From Thermocrinis minervae (GTDB lineage: Bacteria > Aquificota > Aquificia > Aquificales > Aquificaceae), in assembly GCF_900142435.1 (NCBI RefSeq), contig NZ_LT670846.1, forward strand, positions 352,486 through 416,485: a stretch of DNA of 64,000 nt, read 5' to 3'. The translations under genes and the position numbers were made by a program. Shown in pieces: positions 59,923-64,000 of the stretch. Within the stretch, counting starts at the first letter, position 1. The number at the start of each line of letters is the position of its first letter. Below the pieces are notes generated by a model, which saw nothing but the letters and a program-made list of their open reading frames with translations, was not told where the DNA came from and did not search any database.

Positions 59923-60647
59923 CTCTGTTCTAATTTCTGTTTGGCTATCTGAGCCTCTGTAGATAGAGGATACTCGGAAACTATGGCATTATAGAGCTCC
60001 ATAGCTTTGTTTCTTTGGTTGGACTGTTCATAATACTTTGCTAGCTGTAGCATTGCGGATGGAGCTTTGTTGCAGTCTGGAAGCTCCTTTTTTCTACACT
60101 TTTCTATGAGTGTTAGCCAAACGGCTTCCATCTTCTTGTTATCGCCGAGATCTTTGTAAACGACTCCAAGCCAGAAGTAGGCGTTGTCTGTAAGGGGAGT
60201 GTTAGGATATTTTTTTATGAAATCTATAAAAGCACTTTTAGCTTGGTTGAGTCTTCTAAGGTTGTACAGCTCAAAGGCGGATTCGTAAGCTTTCTGGTAG
60301 TCTTCTTTAGGTTGTTGCTCCACTTTTGCTGTAGGAGTTTCTGAAGGCATAGGTGTTGTAGGTACAGTTACAGGAGATGTTACAGGAGATATATCCGTGT
60401 TTACCTTGTTTGAGGATTCAAGCTTTAACTTTAGGCTTTCTAGGTCTATGCTCAGTCTGGTAAGTCTGTTGGCTATGTTGTCTACTCTTTCTTCTGTCTT
60501 GACGTTTTTCTCCTCCAGCAGCTTTTGTCTTTCTTCCAGTGCGCTTATGCGTGACCTTAACTCGCCTATGGTTCTGTTGTACTCTTCTTGGCTTACGGTT
60601 ACACAAGAGGATACAAATACGAGGCCGAGGAGTAGAAATCTCTTCAT
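59919..60647 (-). CDS. CpoB/YbgF-like coiled-coil and TPR lipoprotein
   Basis: 242 residues. The signal peptide ends in a lipobox (FVSSC, Cys at 15), a coiled coil spans about 20-85, a Pro/Thr-rich linker follows, and TPR units (YESAFELYNLRRLNQAKSAFIDFIKKYPNTP and onward) complete it. This is the layout of the tol-associated YbgF/CpoB family, but lipidated and without tol-pal genes nearby. It heads the envelope operon. TATAAT lies nine bases before the ATG. Confidence 0.85.
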   Translation of the reverse strand: MKRFLLLGLVFVSSCVTVSQEEYNRTIGELRSRISALEERQKLLEEKNVKTEERVDNIANRLTRLSIDLESLKLKLESSNKVNTDISPVTSPVTVPTTPMPSETPTAKVEQQPKEDYQKAYESAFELYNLRRLNQAKSAFIDFIKKYPNTPLTDNAYFWLGVVYKDLGDNKKMEAVWLTLIEKCRKKELPDCNKAPSAMLQLAKYYEQSNQRNKAMELYNAIVSEYPLSTEAQIAKQKLEQR

Positions 60648-60650
60648 GAG

Positions 60651-60678
60651 TTGATAATTATAACACCTGTGGTATGAT
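60651..60678 (+). promoter_or_regulatory. Promoter of lysC
   Basis: TTGATA (60651-60656) and TATGAT (60673-60678) are 16 bases apart, with TGG directly before the -10. An SD-like AAGG lies just before the ATG. The region is shared with the divergent YbgF-like gene. Confidence 0.6.
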
Positions 60679-60686
60679 ACTCAAGG

Positions 60687-61925
60687 ATGAAAAGGGTAGT
60701 CCTAAAGTTTGGTGGGACCTCCGTAGGTTCTTTGGAGAGGATAGAGAACGCTGCAAGAAGGGTGATAAAGAAGGTTCAAGAAGGCTATCAGGTGGTGGTG
60801 GTCTCCTCGGCTATGGCTGGGGAAACGGACAGGCTCATAGAGCTAGCTAAGAAGATAATGCCCCTACCGCCTGAGAGAGAGTTGGATATGCTTTTAGCTA
60901 CGGGAGAGCAGCAAGCTATAGCTCTGTTTGCGATGACTTTGACCAAGCTCGGTTATCCTGCTGTAAGCCTGTGTGGCTGGCAAGTCCCTATAGTGACCGA
61001 CAAAGTTCACACGAAGGCAAAGATACTAAGGATAGGTGTCCAAAGGATTAAAAACCTCCTGGAGGAAGGTTATATACCTGTAGTAGCAGGCTTTCAGGGC
61101 GTGACGGAAGATTGGGAGATAACTACCTTAGGAAGGGGTGGCTCTGACCTCTCAGCGGTAGCCTTGGCATACGCCTTGGGTGCAGATTGTGAGATATATA
61201 CGGATGTGGAAGGTGTGTTTACCACAGACCCACGCATAACGGACAGAGCGAAGAAGATACCCTACATATCCTACGAGGAGATGCTTGAAATGGCATCTTT
61301 GGGTGCCAAGGTTATGCAGGCCAGGAGTATAGAGTTTGCCATGAAGTACGGAGTTAGAATACATGTAAGGAGCTCCTTCTCGGAGGAGGAGGGAACATGG
61401 ATAGTACCGGAGGAAGAGGTTATGGAGAAGGTAGCTGTAAGGGCTATAACCCTTGATACAAAAGAGTCGCGTATAACTGTGGTCAAGGTACCAGACAGAC
61501 CAGGTATAGCCTACAGGATTTTCAAAGCTTTAGGTGATGCCCACATAGTTGTGGATATGATTGTGCAAAACGTCTCCCACCAGGGCTACACAGATCTTTC
61601 CTTTACAGTAAGTAAGGCTGATGCGCCTAAGGCGGAGGAGATAGTGAAAAGGGTGGCTCAGGAGATAGGAGCTGAACAGGTAGTAAGGGATGATCATGTG
61701 GCCAAGATATCCGTGGTGGGTATTGGGATGAGAAGCTCTTACGGAACGGCCGCTAAGATGTTTGAGGTGCTCTACAAGAACAACATAAACATAATGGCCA
61801 TATCCACCTCGGAGATAAAGATATCCTGTCTGATAGAGGACAAGTACGCAGAGTTGGCCGTCAGAGAACTCCACTCAGCTTTCATAGAGGAAGGAGAGGA
61901 TATCAAGGTGGTCAACGAGGGGTGA
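60687..61925 (+). CDS. lysC: Aspartate kinase
   Basis: First enzyme of the aspartate amino-acid family. [13 protein letters not shown] opens the kinase domain, [15 protein letters not shown] is the nucleotide/substrate loop, and two ACT domains follow from about residue 260 ([22 protein letters not shown] and [20 protein letters not shown]). The tandem ACT domains imply feedback by lysine or threonine. 412 residues is normal. The stop abuts the malQ stop exactly. Confidence 0.97.
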   Translation: MKRVVLKFGGTSVGSLERIENAARRVIKKVQEGYQVVVVSSAMAGETDRLIELAKKIMPLPPERELDMLLATGEQQAIALFAMTLTKLGYPAVSLCGWQVPIVTDKVHTKAKILRIGVQRIKNLLEEGYIPVVAGFQGVTEDWEITTLGRGGSDLSAVALAYALGADCEIYTDVEGVFTTDPRITDRAKKIPYISYEEMLEMASLGAKVMQARSIEFAMKYGVRIHVRSSFSEEEGTWIVPEEEVMEKVAVRAITLDTKESRITVVKVPDRPGIAYRIFKALGDAHIVVDMIVQNVSHQGYTDLSFTVSKADAPKAEEIVKRVAQEIGAEQVVRDDHVAKISVVGIGMRSSYGTAAKMFEVLYKNNINIMAISTSEIKISCLIEDKYAELAVRELHSAFIEEGEDIKVVNEG

Positions 61926-63233
61926 CTACGGATACCTTCCGTAGACAATGGTAAAGTCTTTTAGCCTCTGAGCTAATTCCTGAGAGGGGAGGTCTTTGAG
62001 CTTCCACCTCCAGTTTCCTTTAGGTTTTCCTGGTGTATTCATCCTGGCCTTAATACCTAGGTTTAGAAGGTCTTGCATTTGCACTATTGCATACCTACAT
62101 ACAGACATGTAGACAAGCCTTATACACTCCCAAGCTACACTCTCCTGGCTTACCTTTTTTCCCAGGTACTTTATAAGCCTCTGTCTTCCAGTTGGTTCTA
62201 AGGCTTTAAACCATCCCTTTAGAGGTGGATTGTCGTGCGTACCCGTGTAGTAAACGCAGTTTTCTTTGAGGTTGTGAGGAAGGTAAGGACTGTCTTTCTC
62301 GTCAAAGGCAAACTCAAGGACTGCCATGCCAGTAAGTTGGTAATGCTCTCTGTAGTAGTGAACTTTTTCGTCTAGGTAACCGAGATCCTCAACCCAAAGG
62401 CGTTCCCTCGGAATTACCTTCAGAAGGGTCTCCAAAAACTCCTTGGTAGGCACCTCTACCCACCTTCCCTTTACAGCAGTCTTTTCTCCCCTTGGTACCT
62501 CCCAATAGGCACAGTAACCTCTAAAGTGATCGAGCCTTACCACATCAAAAAGCTTTAGTTGATGCTTTATCCTTTCCACGTGGTACTTAAAACCCTCTTT
62601 TGCAAGCTTCTCCCAGTTGTAAACGGGTGTACCCCAAAGTTGCCCTGTAGGGCTAAAGCTATCAGGTGGAACACCAGACACCACGTCAAGCTTAAAAAGG
62701 TGTCTTTTTGTGTAAACCTCCACGCTCTCCATAGCTGGGTACATGGGTAGATCTCCTACTATGAGTACACCCTTTGAGTTGGCATACTCTTTCAGAGTCT
62801 TCCACTGTTTGTAAAAGACAAACTGTTCAAAGTAAAACCTTTCCTTGATGGTTTTCTCTCTTCTCGACATGTAAGTAGCGTAATCTTCAAGCCAGCCTCT
62901 GTTTTCTTCGTAGAAACTTTCAAAATCACAACCGGGTTTGAAACGCGAAAAGGCTAGATCGAGAAGAACCTTTTTGTCTTTTATGGTCTTTACCTCGTGG
63001 TCCTTCAGCAGACCTTCCTGCATAAGGAGGATAGGACTTATAAACAGGTAGTTTCCGGCAAAGAAGGATATGGGTTCATAGAAGAGGTATCCTTTCCTGC
63101 ACGCGTTGATGGGGAGGACCTGCCATAGGCTCTGTCCTGCCTGCTGCAAAAAGTCCACAAAGGCATAGGCGGATGGTCCTAAGTCCGAAGAAGGTAGAGA
63201 GCTTACATGCAGGAGGATGCCGGCTCTTCGCAT
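61926..63233 (-). CDS. malQ: 4-alpha-glucanotransferase (amylomaltase)
   Basis: GH77 enzyme that transfers glucan segments. [54 protein letters not shown] (Asp nucleophile), VEDLGYLD (Glu acid/base) and [14 protein letters not shown] are intact. At 435 residues it is shorter than the usual 480-500; the N-terminal loop region is reduced. It starts inside the end of glgB, so it belongs to a glycogen operon. Confidence 0.96.
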   Translation of the reverse strand: MRRAGILLHVSSLPSSDLGPSAYAFVDFLQQAGQSLWQVLPINACRKGYLFYEPISFFAGNYLFISPILLMQEGLLKDHEVKTIKDKKVLLDLAFSRFKPGCDFESFYEENRGWLEDYATYMSRREKTIKERFYFEQFVFYKQWKTLKEYANSKGVLIVGDLPMYPAMESVEVYTKRHLFKLDVVSGVPPDSFSPTGQLWGTPVYNWEKLAKEGFKYHVERIKHQLKLFDVVRLDHFRGYCAYWEVPRGEKTAVKGRWVEVPTKEFLETLLKVIPRERLWVEDLGYLDEKVHYYREHYQLTGMAVLEFAFDEKDSPYLPHNLKENCVYYTGTHDNPPLKGWFKALEPTGRQRLIKYLGKKVSQESVAWECIRLVYMSVCRYAIVQMQDLLNLGIKARMNTPGKPKGNWRWKLKDLPSQELAQRLKDFTIVYGRYP

Positions 63234-64000
63234 GGCTTCAGTATAAGTACGGCTAAGGGTGGTAGGGTCAGCTTTAAAGAGTATGGTCTTGAGTGAAAGG
63301 GTACAGGCTCAGCCCAAACTCCCCCTAGGTTACCCACTCCGCTTCCACCGTACTCCTTGGCATCCGTGTTTATGAGCTCCCTCCAGAAGCCTCCCTTCGG
63401 TACACCTATGCGGTAACCCTCTCTGACCACAGGCGTAAAGTTACAGACTACGAGCACCATGTCCCCATCTTTTGACTTTCTAAGATAGCTTATTATGCTC
63501 TTTTCCCAGTCAGAAAAGTCTACCCACTCAAACCCCTCGGGTGAGAAATCAAGCTCGTGGAGGGCTTTTTCTTTCCTGTAGAGCCTGTTTAGATCCTTTA
63601 TAAGAAGTTGTATACCCCTGTGAAGGTCGTAGTCAAGAAGGTACCAGTCTAAGCTCTTTTCGTGGTTCCACTCCTCCCACTGAGCAAGCTCACCGCCCAT
63701 GAACAGGAGTTTTTTACCCGGGTGCGTCCACATGTAGGCATAAAGTGCCCTTAGGTTTGCAAACTTCTGCCAGACATCTCCGTGCATTTTGGATATGAGA
63801 GATCCCTTCCCATGTACTACCTCATCATGGGATAGTGGTAGAACAAAGTTCTCAGAGAAAGCATAGAAGATACTAAAGGTAAGACAATCATGATGGTACT
63901 TCCTGTATATGGGATCTTTAGAGAAATAGAAGAGAGTGTCGTGCATCCATCCCATCTTCCACTTCATCCCAAAGCCAAGACCACCAAGGTAAACGGGCCT
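63203..64000 (-). CDS. glgB: 1,4-alpha-glucan branching enzyme, 3' part
   Basis: The frame is open to the right edge, so the gene starts outside the window; the ATG at 63967 is internal. The visible 265 residues carry [34 protein letters not shown] (catalytic His-Asp) and [17 protein letters not shown], then the C-terminal beta domain. This is GH13 GlgB, which adds alpha-1,6 branches to glycogen. The 3' end overlaps malQ by 31 bases. Confidence 0.95.
   Translation of the reverse strand, partial: RPVYLGGLGFGMKWKMGWMHDTLFYFSKDPIYRKYHHDCLTFSIFYAFSENFVLPLSHDEVVHGKGSLISKMHGDVWQKFANLRALYAYMWTHPGKKLLFMGGELAQWEEWNHEKSLDWYLLDYDLHRGIQLLIKDLNRLYRKEKALHELDFSPEGFEWVDFSDWEKSIISYLRKSKDGDMVLVVCNFTPVVREGYRIGVPKGGFWRELINTDAKEYGGSGVGNLGGVWAEPVPFHSRPYSLKLTLPPLAVLILKPCEEPASSCM

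Overview
The window looks like a compact chromosomal stretch of a thermophilic, Gram-negative member of the Aquificales (Hydrogenobacter/Thermocrinis/Aquifex type). The reasons are the gene content (LpxC and outer-membrane porins, Tat, flagellar genes, an exact sigma-54 promoter, C5-pathway haem genes, a biotin-carboxylase subunit with the C-terminal tail typical of the Aquificales carboxylases), the AGG/AGA/ATA-rich codon use, and very tight gene packing. The exact genus is inference.

Region 1 (1-6666) is a type III-B CRISPR-Cas (Cmr) operon in the order cmr1 (cut by the left edge), cas10/cmr2, cmr3, cmr4, cmr5, cmr6, with every gene overlapping the next. The seventh gene overlaps the end of cmr6. 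It encodes a protein with four transmembrane helices and a C-terminal CARF-like ligand-binding domain. Cas10 keeps its cyclase motif (GGDD) but has no N-terminal HD nuclease domain. The simplest reading is a system that makes cyclic oligoadenylate and acts through a membrane effector. This is the best candidate for an undescribed system here. No CRISPR array is visible. The operon is AT-richer than its surroundings.

Region 2 (6677-28013) holds pyrB, a LOG-family hydrolase, mnmA, a roadblock protein with secF, a short gnd overlapping an antisense tRNA-Ala, rhomboid, an MFS exporter, yggS and dnaK. Then come two small membrane proteins, a porin behind a sigma-54 promoter, argF, smpB, an M29 aminopeptidase, a Crp/Fnr regulator, hemB with a 43-residue membrane protein, a biotin carboxylase, tatB-tatC with an SDR protein and a lipoprotein, and a second, apparently strongly expressed porin with promoter, leader hairpin and terminator.

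Region 3 (28120-45642) holds a coiled-coil zinc-ribbon protein with rodA, fliG-fliH-fliI, an ArnT-like glycosyltransferase, and a seven-gene minus-strand run: a degenerate PilT-like protein, a 110-residue protein, pgk, suhB-like, usp, TPR and LptF/G-like. It continues with an aldehyde dehydrogenase, hemD, lpxC, mltG, ruvX, a DUF2892 protein and hsp20.

Region 4 (45635-64000) holds murA with a new 57-residue ORF, a stand-alone RAM domain and hemA, then a cupin and a CopD-like protein. Next is a sulfur-relay operon (iscU, PP-loop tRNA thiolase-like, tusA, DUF1858-like, nfu) followed by aroE and a lone peptide-binding protein. A cell-envelope operon follows (cpoB/ybgF-like, uppS, cdsA, pmbA/tldE, a membrane protein and a double pseudo-receiver protein), then lysC, malQ and the 3' part of glgB.

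Two genome-wide habits stand out. All ten convergent junctions overlap or abut with no intergenic space. Many first genes have a TATAAT-like hexamer only 6-7 bases before the start codon and no Shine-Dalgarno sequence, which suggests leaderless mRNAs. No gene-free stretch longer than 300 bases exists. The largest gaps (27934-28119 and 16944-17113) hold promoters.
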